From an uncultured Eubacteriales bacterium (GTDB lineage: Bacteria > Bacillota > Clostridia > Oscillospirales > CAG-272), in contig CAKSAC010000006.1 of assembly GCA_934434925.1 (NCBI GenBank), forward strand, positions 1-64,000: a stretch of DNA of 64,000 nucleotides, written 5' to 3'. The translations under genes and the position numbers were made by a program. Positions 8,368 through 16,874 of the stretch are shown one piece after another (position 1 is the first letter of the stretch; the number at the start of each line of letters is the position of its first letter). The notes under the pieces are model-generated. The model did no database searches and was not told the DNA's origin. It saw nothing but the letters and a program-made list of their open reading frames with translations.

Positions 8368-9486
8368 TCAGAACGGCAAAAGAGGAGCCGGAATGCCCAA
8401 CTTTTTGCGGATGGTCTCCATATAAACATGCCAGTCGAACCGGGTCTGATAATGCCCGCCGGCACGCAGATGGTAGCAGACTCCCCCCTGATCGAAATTG
8501 TCGCCGACCTGCGGTTGCCTGTCGGGGCAGACAAGCCCGCGAAGACCGTGGCTCTCCCAGGCAGGGGAGGCCGCATAGCCCGAGAGAAACTCCGAAAGCG
8601 GATCGGCCCCTTTATCATTTTCGGCCGCGCCGAGGATCACGGTACGCGGCGCAATCGTGGCAAGAAGCATATGCTGGTCAAATTCCCGGGGAAGTTCTTC
8701 GGCATATTTGTAATAATTCGGGCAGAACCACGCGCGCGTCTCACGCGTCTTGTCGGTGATCCACCGGATTGTCTCCCCGGTTGAACCGTTTGCAAGCGCG
8801 TCTCCCGAACATCCGGCTCCCGAAGAGACCACAAAGCGGAACCGTTCATCGAGCATGCCGGTCAGCAGTGCGGTTTTGCCGAGGCGGGACAGCCCGATGA
8901 CTGCGGCGGATTCCGGCATGACATAGGGCTGGCGCAGGGCATAATCCAGCACACGGCTGTTCGCCCATGCCCACATGCAGAGCTTTCCGGTCGCTTCGGG
9001 GTCGGCATCCCGCTCTCCGGGCGGAGTGACAACGCCGGCAAGGCCGTTTGTGAAATCGCGCGCTTCGTCATCGCTCACCACATCCTTGTAGCAAAGAAGG
9101 AACATGGCAAATCCGTTGTCGAGAATTTCTTCGGTCGGGGTGCATTTCGGGAAAAGCCCGGGCATAAATTCGTTGTTGACGAAAAAGGGATATTTTTTCG
9201 TTGTGTCTTTCGGATAAATGGCAAAGAAGGGGAAAGAAAACTCCTTTCCGTTCACCACCGTGTGCGCCACGACTTCACGGTAATTGGCGCTTTCTGCGCA
9301 GAAAGCGCGGTTGTAATACCCCATCGGTTTTTCTTCAAACCACTCTTCCTCCGGTTCGGGAACCGGACGGCCGTATTCTTCACGCAAAAGAATCTCCCGA
9401 TATGCAGCGCGAATTTTTCCCCATTCTTCGGGGGAAACAACGGGAATTTCGGGAATCCTTCTTTCGGCGAGCATTTCGGATAACAT
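8368..9486 (-). CDS. Alpha/beta-hydrolase of the glucuronoyl esterase (CE15) type, cytoplasmic
   Basis: Resembles 4-O-methyl-glucuronoyl methylesterases, which cut lignin-glucuronoxylan esters. The nucleophile motif GLSRLGKTA places Ser200 in the family position (usual form GCSRNGK), SSGAGCSGDA follows at 221-230, and GGHYQTRFDW at 343-352 carries the catalytic His345. The 372-residue protein has no signal peptide, so it would act on imported oligosaccharides or another ester. Two adjacent ATG codons exist. The second fits the GGAGGA site better (six-base gap), the first adds one Met. It has its own near-consensus promoter. Acid residue not assigned with certainty. Confidence 0.72.
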   Translation of the reverse strand: MLSEMLAERRIPEIPVVSPEEWGKIRAAYREILLREEYGRPVPEPEEEWFEEKPMGYYNRAFCAESANYREVVAHTVVNGKEFSFPFFAIYPKDTTKKYPFFVNNEFMPGLFPKCTPTEEILDNGFAMFLLCYKDVVSDDEARDFTNGLAGVVTPPGERDADPEATGKLCMWAWANSRVLDYALRQPYVMPESAAVIGLSRLGKTALLTGMLDERFRFVVSSGAGCSGDALANGSTGETIRWITDKTRETRAWFCPNYYKYAEELPREFDQHMLLATIAPRTVILGAAENDKGADPLSEFLSGYAASPAWESHGLRGLVCPDRQPQVGDNFDQGGVCYHLRAGGHYQTRFDWHVYMETIRKKLGIPAPLLPF

Positions 9487-9528
9487 CATCTTCCTCCATG
9501 GTTTACAAAATAGCAGGCTTTCATCCGT

Positions 9529-9557
9529 ATTCTACCGCGGAGGAACGCTTCTGTCAA
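9529..9557 (-). promoter_or_regulatory. Sigma70-type promoter for the CE15-like esterase
   Basis: TTGACA and TAGAAT separated by 17 bp, reading toward the esterase start about 40 bp downstream. Confidence 0.7.
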
Positions 9558-9760
9558 GTTAAAACGCGAATTTGTTTCCTTTTTCTCGTTGCTTTCGCTT
9601 TCTGCTTTTCTTCCGCTCTTTTCCCGGTTTTTTCTCCCCTTCCCCCTTCCCGCCGACCCATCGTCCGGCCGTTCGCTCTCCTCGCCGTTCGCTCTCCTCG
9701 CCGTTCGCGCTCCTCGCCCGCCGCGTTTTCCGCCCCCCCTGTTTTCCGGCCGCCCCGGAC
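9558..9760. repeat. Low-complexity gap with a 16-bp x3 tandem repeat
   Basis: Pyrimidine-rich plus-strand DNA without a gene. Between about 9676 and 9724 the unit CCGTTCGCTCTCCTCG is present three times, the last with one change. Confidence 0.7.
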
Positions 9761-9789
9761 AAAAAAAGCCCCCGCCCAAAGGCGGAGGC
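9761..9789 (-). terminator. Rho-independent terminator of the thioesterase gene
   Basis: On the minus strand GCCTCCGCC, a short loop and GGGCGGGGGC are followed by seven T residues, 20-50 bp past the thioesterase stop. Confidence 0.85.
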
Positions 9790-9811
9790 GCGGGACAGAA
9801 AGGAGGAGCGA

Positions 9812-10603
9812 TTATTCCGCGACGCGTACCGTCGCGAGGAAAGCGGTTTTGCCTTCGGCATTCCGGATGGAAAAGAGCAGGGTGTTCGCTTCACGGCGGC
9901 GCAGGACCGTCAGCTCTTCTCCCTCATAGCACGGGGTCAGATACTGGACTTCGATCTCCTCAATCCGCATCTCTTTTTGTTCGCCGACGCTGAAACTGTC
10001 GGCTATGATGCGAGGGTAGACCGTGTGATTCATATGGTTCCCGAAATCGATATCCGAGGGCTGTACACGATACCGCGCCGCAAAGTCTTCTTCGGTCAGC
10101 GTATCGCGCTGGCGGAGAAAAGGCTCTGTCAGCACTCCGCCCGGCAAAAAGGTGAGCGCGGGGTCGTAAATCTGTTCGGTGCGGATCGGGCGGCCGCTGT
10201 CGCTGTCCAGCACGGCCCACTCGTTGCGGGCCTCGACCATCAAAGAGCCGTCCTCTCTTTCCAGCGTATAATACCGGTCGCAAGTGTAGTGGCCGGGAAC
10301 CGCAGGCCAGGTCGTCAGCCGGACGGTCTCCATCATGTCGGGATAACCGAAAAAGCGGATTTTCGTGCGCATCATCAGCCAGAACCTGTGCGCGGCCTTC
10401 ATGTCTTCGCATCCCGTGCCGATCAGTTCACAGTGCATCGCGGCTCCCGCCAGCACAAGCGAAAAGGCTCCCTGCAAAGAAAGACATTTGTCCGCTCCGC
10501 AGAAGCAGGGATAAAGCGGCAAGGTCTGTTTCAGGACGCAGGGCGGGATTTTCTCCGAGGCATTTTCGGTCAGCGTATTGACGCACTGTACATTGGTTTC
10601 CAT
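9812..10603 (-). CDS. Acyl-ACP thioesterase (FatA/FatB-like)
   Basis: Releases fatty acids from acyl carrier protein. The 263-residue protein has two hot-dog domains. In the first lie FWLMMRTKIRFF, ETVRLTTW and the pattern Y-x-L-x-R-E-D-G-S-L; in the second, RVQPSDIDFGNHMNHTVYPR, where the Asp and Asn-x-x-x-N/H core match the bacterial acyl-ACP thioesterase active site. A GAAGGAG site six bases upstream supports the start. It is a single-gene unit with its own promoter and terminator, convergent to nothing and upstream of the esterase on the same strand. Chain-length preference cannot be read. Confidence 0.88.
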   Translation of the reverse strand: METNVQCVNTLTENASEKIPPCVLKQTLPLYPCFCGADKCLSLQGAFSLVLAGAAMHCELIGTGCEDMKAAHRFWLMMRTKIRFFGYPDMMETVRLTTWPAVPGHYTCDRYYTLEREDGSLMVEARNEWAVLDSDSGRPIRTEQIYDPALTFLPGGVLTEPFLRQRDTLTEEDFAARYRVQPSDIDFGNHMNHTVYPRIIADSFSVGEQKEMRIEEIEVQYLTPCYEGEELTVLRRREANTLLFSIRNAEGKTAFLATVRVAE

Positions 10604-10757
10604 AACGATCTCCTTCTGCCGGCGGGCGGCTGTTCCTTTTTCTCCGCCTTTTATGTTTGACCCGCGGTTTTTCCGGATGTTTTTTTCGGGCGGGTCTTTC
10701 TCTTCACCGCGGGCCGGTTTCCGGGTACTTTGGCCGGCGGGACGTTTGTTCGTATTT

Positions 10758-10786
10758 ATTGTACCCCCTCCGGCCGCCGGATGCAA
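10758..10786 (-). promoter_or_regulatory. Sigma70-type promoter for the thioesterase
   Basis: TTGCAT and TACAAT with a GC-rich 17-bp spacer, about 150 bp before the thioesterase start codon. Confidence 0.55.
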
Positions 10787-10863
10787 TCTACTCGGCTCCC
10801 TCGCAGGGAAACGCTGTCCGGTCACGGAGTAGAGCCTCGCCCCCCTCACTCTACCAAAAGAAA

Positions 10864-10892
10864 AACCGCCTCTACAAATCGTAGAAGCGGTT
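10864..10892 (-). terminator. Rho-independent terminator of the ABC exporter operon
   Basis: Minus-strand stem AACCGCTTCTAC/GTAGAGGCGGTT with one wobble and a five-base loop, followed by TTTCTTTT. It lies beyond the tandem repeat that extends the exporter gene. Confidence 0.85.
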
Positions 10893-10917
10893 GCTTTTGT
10901 AAACAATTCTTGTCGTT

Positions 10918-11023
10918 CCGGCTTTTTATGCCGGCCTGTCGCCCGTCACTTTTTTCAGTCCGGCTCTTTATGCCGGCCTGCCGTCCGTCATTTTTGTCAG
11001 TCCAGCTCTTTCATGCCGGTGTA
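10918..11023. repeat. 42-bp tandem repeat reaching into the 3' end of the ABC exporter gene
   Basis: Units start at 10918, 10960 and 11002 with period 42. The third is the last codons of the exporter gene (coding for TGMKELD and stop); the other two are diverged copies downstream of the stop. The core is CCGGCTCTTTATGCCGGCCTG followed by a T-rich spacer, and each copy carries a small GC-rich dyad (CCGGC...GCCGG). Confidence 0.85.
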
Positions 11024-12955
11024 CAGTTCATAATACCGCCCGTGAAGCGCCAGCAGACTGTCGTGATTGCCGGATTCCATGATCTCTCCGTGTTCCAGCA
11101 CATAAATGACATCCGCATTCCGCACGGTGGAGAGACGGTGCGCAATAACAAAGGTCGTGCGGTTTTTCATCAGGCGATCCATCCCGTGTTCGATATGCCG
11201 TTCGGTGCGGGTATCGACCGAACTGGTCGCTTCGTCCAGCACCAGGATCGGCGCATGAGAAATCGCCGCGCGGGCAATGTTGAGAAGTTGCCGCTGCCCT
11301 TGCGAGAGGTTTGCGCCGTCGCCTTGCAGGCGGGTCGCGTAACCGTCCGAGAGACGCATGATGAAACTGTGCGCCGAAGCGGTTTTTGCGGCGGCGATCA
11401 CTTCTTCGTCGGTGGCGTCGGGCCGGCCGTACCGGATGTTCTCCATCACCGTTCCGCTGAAAAGATGCGTATCCTGCAGCACCATGGCAATATTCCGGCG
11501 CAGAGAATCGCGCTGATAGGAGCGGATATCGCGCCCGTCGATCCGTATGCTTCCTTCATTCACATCGTAGAAGCGATTGAGCAGATTGGTCACCGTGGTT
11601 TTCCCGGCGCCTGTAGAACCGACGAACGCGATCTTCTGCCCGGGTTCTACGGTCAGGCTCAGATGGGAGAGGACGGTTTTTCCGGGCAGATAGCCGAAAC
11701 TGACATCCCGCAATTCGACCCGTCCTGTCAGGTTCTCCGCCAAAACGGCATCGGGGGCATCGGGGGGTTCGGGCGTTTCATCCAGCACGGCAAAGACCCT
11801 CTCCGCCCCGGCCAGCGCCGAGAAGACCGCCGTCATCTGCATCGAAACTTCATTGATCGGGCGGGAAAAGTGGTTCGTATAGTTCACAAAGGCGTACAGC
11901 CCGCCGAACGTAAGCGCCAGTACGCTCAACGGCGCAATCGTGCCGGCTGTCGTCAGAATACACAGAACGCCTCCGATCCCCGCCGTCAGCACATAGCTCA
12001 CCTTGGAAAGGTTCCCGAGAACAGGCCCCATGATACTGCCGTAAAACTGTGCGCGGAACTGTTTGCCCCGCAGATCGTCATTGAGGGTGGAGAACTCCTC
12101 CACACACTCTTCTTCATGGTTGAAGACCTTCACCACGCGCTGACCGCTGACCGACTCCTCGATATACCCGTTCACCGCGCCGAGGGCGGCTTGCTGTCCG
12201 CTGTAATAGCGGCGGCTCCTCTTGGCAATCGCCATCCCGCTGAGGCTGAAAAGCGGAACAAAAATCACCGTGACCAGTGAAAGAATCAGGTTCGTCGCCA
12301 CCATGAAGACGAGCGTTCCGATGATTGTCGCCAGCCCCGAAACAACGCTGACGATTGAACTGTCCAGCATCGTGCCGACATTGTCAACGTCATTGGTAAA
12401 ACGGCTCATCGTCTCGCCCGTCGGATGGGTGTCGTGATACCGGAGCGGGAGCGTCTCGACATGGTCAAACAGCTCTTTCCGCATCCGCCGCAGTGCGCGC
12501 TGGGAAATGTTCAGCATGATTTTCCCCTGGATATAGGTGCAGGCGGCCGAAAGCAGGTAGGCCAGCCCGAGCAGAATCAATCCCGTCGTCAGATATTCCA
12601 GCACGCCGTCTGTCGGAAAAAGAACCAGCGTCAGCCGTTCGATCAGGCCGGCGGCAAGGTTCCCGCTCTCCACCGATGTGCCGGCCAGCCGGTCAAGAAT
12701 CGGGGCAAGGAGATACGTGGCCGCAAGCGATGTAAAGGTCGCCAGCAACAGGCAGATGAAAACCGGAATAAACAGATATTTATAGGCCCCGATATACCCG
12801 AGCAGCCGCCCGAGGGTCGCCCGGACGTTTTTCGGCTTTCCGCCGGAAGCATGACCGCCGTGGCCGCGTCCGGGGCCGCCTCCGCGCATGCCTCCTTTTT
12901 TATCGGAAGCGGATGTATGATACTGTGTTTGCAACTCTTCCAGTGTGCGCGCCAT
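10997..12955 (-). CDS. Heterodimeric ABC exporter subunit with the catalytic nucleotide-binding site
   Basis: Type IV (ABCB-like) multidrug exporter half: six membrane helices in about residues 60-390 and an ATPase domain after 405. Walker A is GSTGAGKT at 446-453, Walker B LVLDE near 575 with the catalytic Glu, H-loop AHR near 606. The signature is LSQGQ instead of LSGGQ. Its partner has the complementary defects, the pattern of TM287/288-type heterodimers. A Gly-rich, positively charged N-terminal tail (about 40 residues) precedes the first helix. The start shares one base with the partner's stop. The 3' end is duplicated as a 42-bp tandem repeat. Confidence 0.93.
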   Translation of the reverse strand: MARTLEELQTQYHTSASDKKGGMRGGGPGRGHGGHASGGKPKNVRATLGRLLGYIGAYKYLFIPVFICLLLATFTSLAATYLLAPILDRLAGTSVESGNLAAGLIERLTLVLFPTDGVLEYLTTGLILLGLAYLLSAACTYIQGKIMLNISQRALRRMRKELFDHVETLPLRYHDTHPTGETMSRFTNDVDNVGTMLDSSIVSVVSGLATIIGTLVFMVATNLILSLVTVIFVPLFSLSGMAIAKRSRRYYSGQQAALGAVNGYIEESVSGQRVVKVFNHEEECVEEFSTLNDDLRGKQFRAQFYGSIMGPVLGNLSKVSYVLTAGIGGVLCILTTAGTIAPLSVLALTFGGLYAFVNYTNHFSRPINEVSMQMTAVFSALAGAERVFAVLDETPEPPDAPDAVLAENLTGRVELRDVSFGYLPGKTVLSHLSLTVEPGQKIAFVGSTGAGKTTVTNLLNRFYDVNEGSIRIDGRDIRSYQRDSLRRNIAMVLQDTHLFSGTVMENIRYGRPDATDEEVIAAAKTASAHSFIMRLSDGYATRLQGDGANLSQGQRQLLNIARAAISHAPILVLDEATSSVDTRTERHIEHGMDRLMKNRTTFVIAHRLSTVRNADVIYVLEHGEIMESGNHDSLLALHGRYYELYTGMKELD

Positions 12956-14706
12956 CAGACAGCCGCCTCCTTTCCACCCTGTTGGGATTCGTTGATCTCG
13001 CGGTATTCGGCATTTTCCCGAAGCAGTTCTTCATGTGTACCGATCCCGCTCACACGGCCGCCGTCCATCACAATGATCCGGTCGGCATTCCGCACGGAAC
13101 TGATCCGCTGGGCAATAATGATTTTGGTCGTACCCGGGAGTTCTGCCGCCAGTGCCTGCCGGATACGCGCTTCCGTTGCGGTATCTACTGCGCTGGTCGA
13201 GTCGTCCAGGATCAGAATCTTCGGGTGGCGGAGCAGGGCGCGCGCCAGGCAAAGCCGCTGTTTCTGGCCGCCGGAGACATTCTGGCCCCCTTGCGTCAGC
13301 GCGGTCTCGTACCCTTGCGCGAAGGAAGAAACAAACAGATCGGCCTGCGCGGCTCTTGCCGCTTTGCGCATTTCTTCCTCTGTGGCATTTTCATCCCCCC
13401 AACGCAGATTGTCGGAAATCCTGCCGGAAAAAAGGACGTTCTTCTGCAACACCATGCCGATCCCGTCCCGCAATGTGTGCAGGCTGTAATCGCGCACGTC
13501 GATCCCGTCGATCAGCACCTCTCCGCTGTCCACGTCATACAGCCGCGGAATCAGTGAAACCAACGTGGTCTTCCCGCACCCGGTCGAACCGATAATCCCC
13601 ACGGTTTCTCCTGCGCCGATATGCAGGTTGATATCCGACAGCACGGGGTCTTCGCTGTTCTTATAATAACGGAAGGAAACATGCCGGAATTCGATCTCCC
13701 CGTGTGCGATCTTCTTTTCGGGATAGGCCGCCGTTTCGTCAGACAGGCTGACCTCTTCCTCCATCACTTCACGGATACGTCCGGCACTGGCCAGCGCGCG
13801 CGAACTGCTCATAAACAACATCGTCATCATCATCAGAGAAAAGAGAATCTGCGTGATATAGGTCAGGAACGTGGCAAGCGTGGCGGCTTCCATGGCCGAA
13901 GCGGCGACCTGCCTCCCGCCGATAAAGAGGACGGCCAGCATGGTTCCGTTCATGATCAGCATCATCATCGGCTGTGTGAAAAGCATGACGTTCATGGCTT
14001 TCAGATTGTATTGCATCAGGGTGTCGTTGGCCGCGGCGAATTTTTCCTTTTCATACTCTTCCCGGACAAACGATTTCACCACCCGCACATTGGTCAGCGA
14101 CTCCTGTACCGTCTCATTCAACCCGTCTATACGCGCCTGCATATTCCGGAACCGGGGGAACCCCACGCGGATGATCACATATTGAAGACCCGCCAGCAGC
14201 GGCACGGCAATCAACAAAACAACCGAAAGGTCCGGCCGCAAAACAATGGCCATAATCAGCGCTCCCACCAACATCACAGGGGCGCGCAGGCACATCCGCA
14301 GGAGCATATTGACAAAGCTCTGGAGCTGGGTCACGTCGTTCGTCAGGCGCGTGATCAGCGAACCGGGATGAAACCGGTCGATATTGGCAAAGGAAAAACT
14401 TTGTACCTTTTTATATATATCGGTGCGCAGATCGCTTGCAAACCCGACCGATGCCCGCGACCCGAAAAAAGCGCCGCCGACCCCGCCGGCCATCATACAG
14501 AGCGAAAGCAGAATCATCGCCCCGGCAATCAGCAGAATATACCCGACATCGGCCGAAGAAGAAGCGGTTGGATTTTCCACCCGGCCGTAAATCAGTTGCA
14601 AAAGAAGCGGCAGAACAATCTCCCCGACCGACTCCACAATCATGCAAATCGGCCCGAGGATAAATGCCATGCGGTAGGGCTTTGCGTATTTCAAAAATTT
14701 TTTCAT
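12955..14706 (-). CDS. Heterodimeric ABC exporter subunit with the degenerate nucleotide-binding site
   Basis: Second half of the exporter, 583 residues, six membrane helices then an ATPase domain. Walker A GSTGCGKT at 373-380 and a canonical signature VSGGQ are present, but Walker B reads LILDDS (Asp in place of the catalytic Glu) and the switch loop reads IIIAQR (Gln in place of His). These are the known marks of the non-hydrolysing site in heterodimeric exporters such as TM287. GAGGAG seven bases upstream fixes the start, which overlaps the MarR stop as ATGA. Likely a drug or toxic-compound pump controlled by the MarR gene. Confidence 0.93.
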   Translation of the reverse strand: MKKFLKYAKPYRMAFILGPICMIVESVGEIVLPLLLQLIYGRVENPTASSSADVGYILLIAGAMILLSLCMMAGGVGGAFFGSRASVGFASDLRTDIYKKVQSFSFANIDRFHPGSLITRLTNDVTQLQSFVNMLLRMCLRAPVMLVGALIMAIVLRPDLSVVLLIAVPLLAGLQYVIIRVGFPRFRNMQARIDGLNETVQESLTNVRVVKSFVREEYEKEKFAAANDTLMQYNLKAMNVMLFTQPMMMLIMNGTMLAVLFIGGRQVAASAMEAATLATFLTYITQILFSLMMMTMLFMSSSRALASAGRIREVMEEEVSLSDETAAYPEKKIAHGEIEFRHVSFRYYKNSEDPVLSDINLHIGAGETVGIIGSTGCGKTTLVSLIPRLYDVDSGEVLIDGIDVRDYSLHTLRDGIGMVLQKNVLFSGRISDNLRWGDENATEEEMRKAARAAQADLFVSSFAQGYETALTQGGQNVSGGQKQRLCLARALLRHPKILILDDSTSAVDTATEARIRQALAAELPGTTKIIIAQRISSVRNADRIIVMDGGRVSGIGTHEELLRENAEYREINESQQGGKEAAV

Positions 14707-15239
14707 GCTTTCTCCTCTCCGGGGTCTTTCTCCGGGTTTTCTCCGCATCCGTCCATGCGCTCATGCAAAAACGCGACCAAGGACGTCTGCACTCTGTCCA
14801 GCTCTGCCGTCAGGCTCCGCAGTTCTTCATCCGAAAAATCGCAGAACATGGCTTCATCCACCGAGGAAAATATCTGCCAGGTCTTTTCCAGCACCGCCTC
14901 GCCGGCCGGCGTAATATGTATCTCCCGCCGTCTGGTATCTTCATCGGGAACGCAACGGGTCAGATACCCCTCGGCTTCCAACCGCCGCATGGCCGAGGCC
15001 ACCGCCGCCGCACTGACATCGAAATGCCGGGCAATCTCTTTCTGCGAACATACCGGCCCGTTTTTTTTGATATACACCAGGATTCGGTGCTGGGAACGGT
15101 GAATTCCGAGGTTTCCGAGCACCCCGTCAAATGCCTGCCGGTGCAGACGATCAACATACATGAAACGGTGGATTGCGTCGTGAACCAGTTTTTCCCGTCC
15201 GCTTTCCTCCCAGTGACAGAAAAGGTTTTCTTCTTTCAT
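14703..15239 (-). CDS. MarR-family transcriptional regulator
   Basis: A 178-residue winged-helix protein: dimerisation helices at both ends, HTH around CSQKEIARHFDVSAAAVASA, and the wing DEDTRRREIHITPAG. It is the first gene of the operon with the two exporter halves and is probably an autorepressor that leaves DNA when it binds a drug-like ligand. The start chosen begins MKEENL, behind an AAAGG nine bases upstream. The frame stays open further up but crosses the promoter and operator, which excludes the longer form. Confidence 0.92.
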   Translation of the reverse strand: MKEENLFCHWEESGREKLVHDAIHRFMYVDRLHRQAFDGVLGNLGIHRSQHRILVYIKKNGPVCSQKEIARHFDVSAAAVASAMRRLEAEGYLTRCVPDEDTRRREIHITPAGEAVLEKTWQIFSSVDEAMFCDFSDEELRSLTAELDRVQTSLVAFLHERMDGCGENPEKDPGEEKA

Positions 15240-15423
15240 TCCGGTTTGCCTTTCTCCTTTCGTTTTTTGAAAGCGACCGTTTCTCCCCGGCACCCTGCGC
15301 CTTTGGAAAGCGGAGCGTCGTCTGCCGGACTCCAAACCTGTCGGCCGATCGGCACCGGACCGTACCGTACACCGGCCCGTCGGCAAACGCCGCCGGGATA
15401 TCCCCGATACCGTAAACAGGTTT

Positions 15424-15443
15424 ATAGTTAATGCGTTAACTAT
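15424..15443. promoter_or_regulatory. MarR-type operator palindrome
   Basis: ATAGTTAA-TGCG-TTAACTAT, two perfect 8-bp arms around four bases. It begins two bases inside the -10 box of the marR promoter and runs downstream over the start of transcription, so bound protein would block RNA polymerase. The form matches operators known for MarR-family regulators of multidrug exporters. Confidence 0.85.
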
Positions 15444-15470
15444 TATACATGGCTTCCCTTCTCTTGTCAA
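15442..15470 (-). promoter_or_regulatory. Consensus sigma70 promoter of the marR-ABC-ABC operon
   Basis: TTGACA, 17 bp, TATAAT: a perfect match on all counts. The -10 element overlaps the operator palindrome. The MarR start lies about 200 bp downstream. Confidence 0.9.
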
Positions 15471-15479
15471 GAGAAAACC

Positions 15480-16189
15480 AAAAATTTTCATCCCCCGCCG
15501 CAAAAATCCCCTTGCCGCCCCGCTTTTTGCCTGTCTGCCCTTTTTTCTCTGTTTGCCCGCCCCTTTTTCTGTCGTTCCTTTTTTCTCTGTCTGCCCCGCT
15601 CCTTTTTTTGTTTGCCCGCCCCCCTTTTTGTCTATCTGCTCACCTCAACCCGCCCCGCCGGAACACCCGCGCCCTGCCGGAACACCCGCGCCCGCTATTC
15701 TCCAAAGAGCCGCCCCCCCTTTTTTGTTTGCCCGCCTCAACTCGCCCTGCCAAAACACCCGCGCCCCGCCGGAACACCCGCGCACTGCCGAAACACCCGC
15801 GCAGAGAAATCCTCAACCCATCAACCGCTTTCCCGCGCCTTTCTCTCTCCGCTTTTTCTTTCTCCTCTCTCTTTTTTCACCCCGCACGCCCCGAAAAAGA
15901 AAAACGGCGAAAATTCCGCCGTCCTTCTGCTCCCGCCGACTGCCTGATTGGCCCATTGCGTGGGATGTATTTTCCATAAATTGGGCAATTTATACCGCAG
16001 TTCGCTCTTTTTTCGACATTTTTCTCTTCCCTCGCCGGGTCGCTCCCTCTTTTCCTTCCCTGCCGGGCGTTCCTGCTTTTTCTTCCCCATGCCGGGTCGC
16101 TCCCGCTTTTCCTTCCCCGCCGGGAGTTTCCGCTTTTCTCTTCCCCTGCCGGGTGTTCCCGGCCGTTTTTCCCGCCGGTAAAGGTTCGT
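15480..16189. repeat. Pyrimidine-rich non-coding region with 19-bp and about 30-bp tandem repeats
   Basis: No supported gene in about 700 bp. The plus strand is mostly C and T. A 19-bp unit of the type GCCGGAACACCCGCGCC is present about twice near 15656-15694 and four times near 15745-15805. A second family of about 28-34 bp built on TGCCGGGTCGCTCCCTTTTCCTTCC recurs about five times between 16032 and 16165. Open frames here are low in complexity and not credible proteins. Confidence 0.75.
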
Positions 16190-16450
16190 TCAGTCTTTCG
16201 GGTCATGCCGCTCGGCATATTCGCGGACGGCGGCCCCGCCAAGGAGCAAAAGCAAACTAATCCCGATTGAATCATACAGAAACCCCCGGTATTGCATTTG
16301 CCACAAAAGCCCGTATTCATAATCGGGCGGAGCCAAAAACCGCGCATATCCTATGTATATAAGTGCCAAAAAAATCGGCAATATCCCGGCAAGCAAGATG
16401 CGTTTTGTTCCCGCGCAAAGGTGGATTCTTTTGATATTTCTCTTTTTCAT
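16190..16450 (-). CDS. Small membrane protein, two transmembrane helices, unknown function
   Basis: An 86-residue product with a basic N-terminus (MKKRNIKRIHLCAGTKR), one helix over IILLAGILPIFLALIYIGYA-like residues about 18-37, a loop with DYEYGLLWQ, and a second helix about 56-73, ending in a charged tail. No family recognised. AGGAG six bases upstream sets this start; the longer frame lacks one. It lies 17 bp after a 41-codon reading frame that also has a strong ribosome site, so both are probably on one mRNA. Confidence 0.6.
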   Translation of the reverse strand: MKKRNIKRIHLCAGTKRILLAGILPIFLALIYIGYARFLAPPDYEYGLLWQMQYRGFLYDSIGISLLLLLGGAAVREYAERHDPKD

Positions 16451-16466
16451 CGCTATCTCCTGTATT

Positions 16467-16592
16467 TTATTCATATAAATATTCATTCTTTCCCCGGCGG
16501 ATACGCGGCTCTCCCCTATCAAAACGCCGGGAGCAGGCCCGGACAGTTTCCCACCGTCTGCATCCCCATGAAATTTCTTGCTCCCTATGCAT
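16467..16592 (-). CDS. Small Arg-rich protein or leader peptide, 41 residues
   Basis: Begins MHREQEISWGC and ends NEYLYE, with nine or more Arg, two Cys and two Trp. No family recognised. Support is positional: AAAAGGAGG lies nine bases before the ATG, a promoter (GTGACA-18-TACAAT) lies just upstream with a predicted start of transcription about 25-30 bases before the codon, and the small membrane protein starts 17 bp after the stop. It could be a real small protein or a leader peptide that controls the membrane protein. Seen: the signals. Inferred: translation. Confidence 0.5.
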   Translation of the reverse strand: MHREQEISWGCRRWETVRACSRRFDRGEPRIRRGKNEYLYE

Positions 16593-16626
16593 TTTTCTGT
16601 TCCTCCTTTTATATTTCCGCAGGTCT

Positions 16627-16656
16627 ATTGTATCATATTTTATTCTTATCTGTCAC
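16627..16656 (-). promoter_or_regulatory. Promoter of the 41-aa/86-aa small-gene pair
   Basis: GTGACA and TACAAT with an AT-rich 18-bp spacer; the -10 is preceded by TGA, close to an extended -10. Confidence 0.6.
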
Positions 16657-16874
16657 GGCAAAGTTTTTTCCGGCACGGGAGTTTTCTTGATTTTTTGACA
16701 ACATTTCACAGTAAATCGGTATAAATATTCATCTTTTTCCTTTCCCCGGCAAAAAGCCGGCCTCCCGCTCCGCGTGTTGGAAAAATTTTCATGTCTCTTT
16801 TTCGCCCAAAAACCTTTTTTGACAGATTTCTCGCTTTTACTTTGCTATAATGTCGTACAAAAAGGAGATGCATC

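Noticed and set aside
15553..16260. Pro/Phe-rich 235-codon frame in the pyrimidine-rich gap
   Set aside because: The composition follows from C/T-rich repeats. There is no ribosome site, and the frame runs antisense into the small membrane protein gene.
16819..16851. TTGACA and TATAAT upstream of the DUF6514-like gene as a promoter
   Set aside because: The spacer is 21 bp, too long for a normal sigma70 promoter. The -10 alone may still function.
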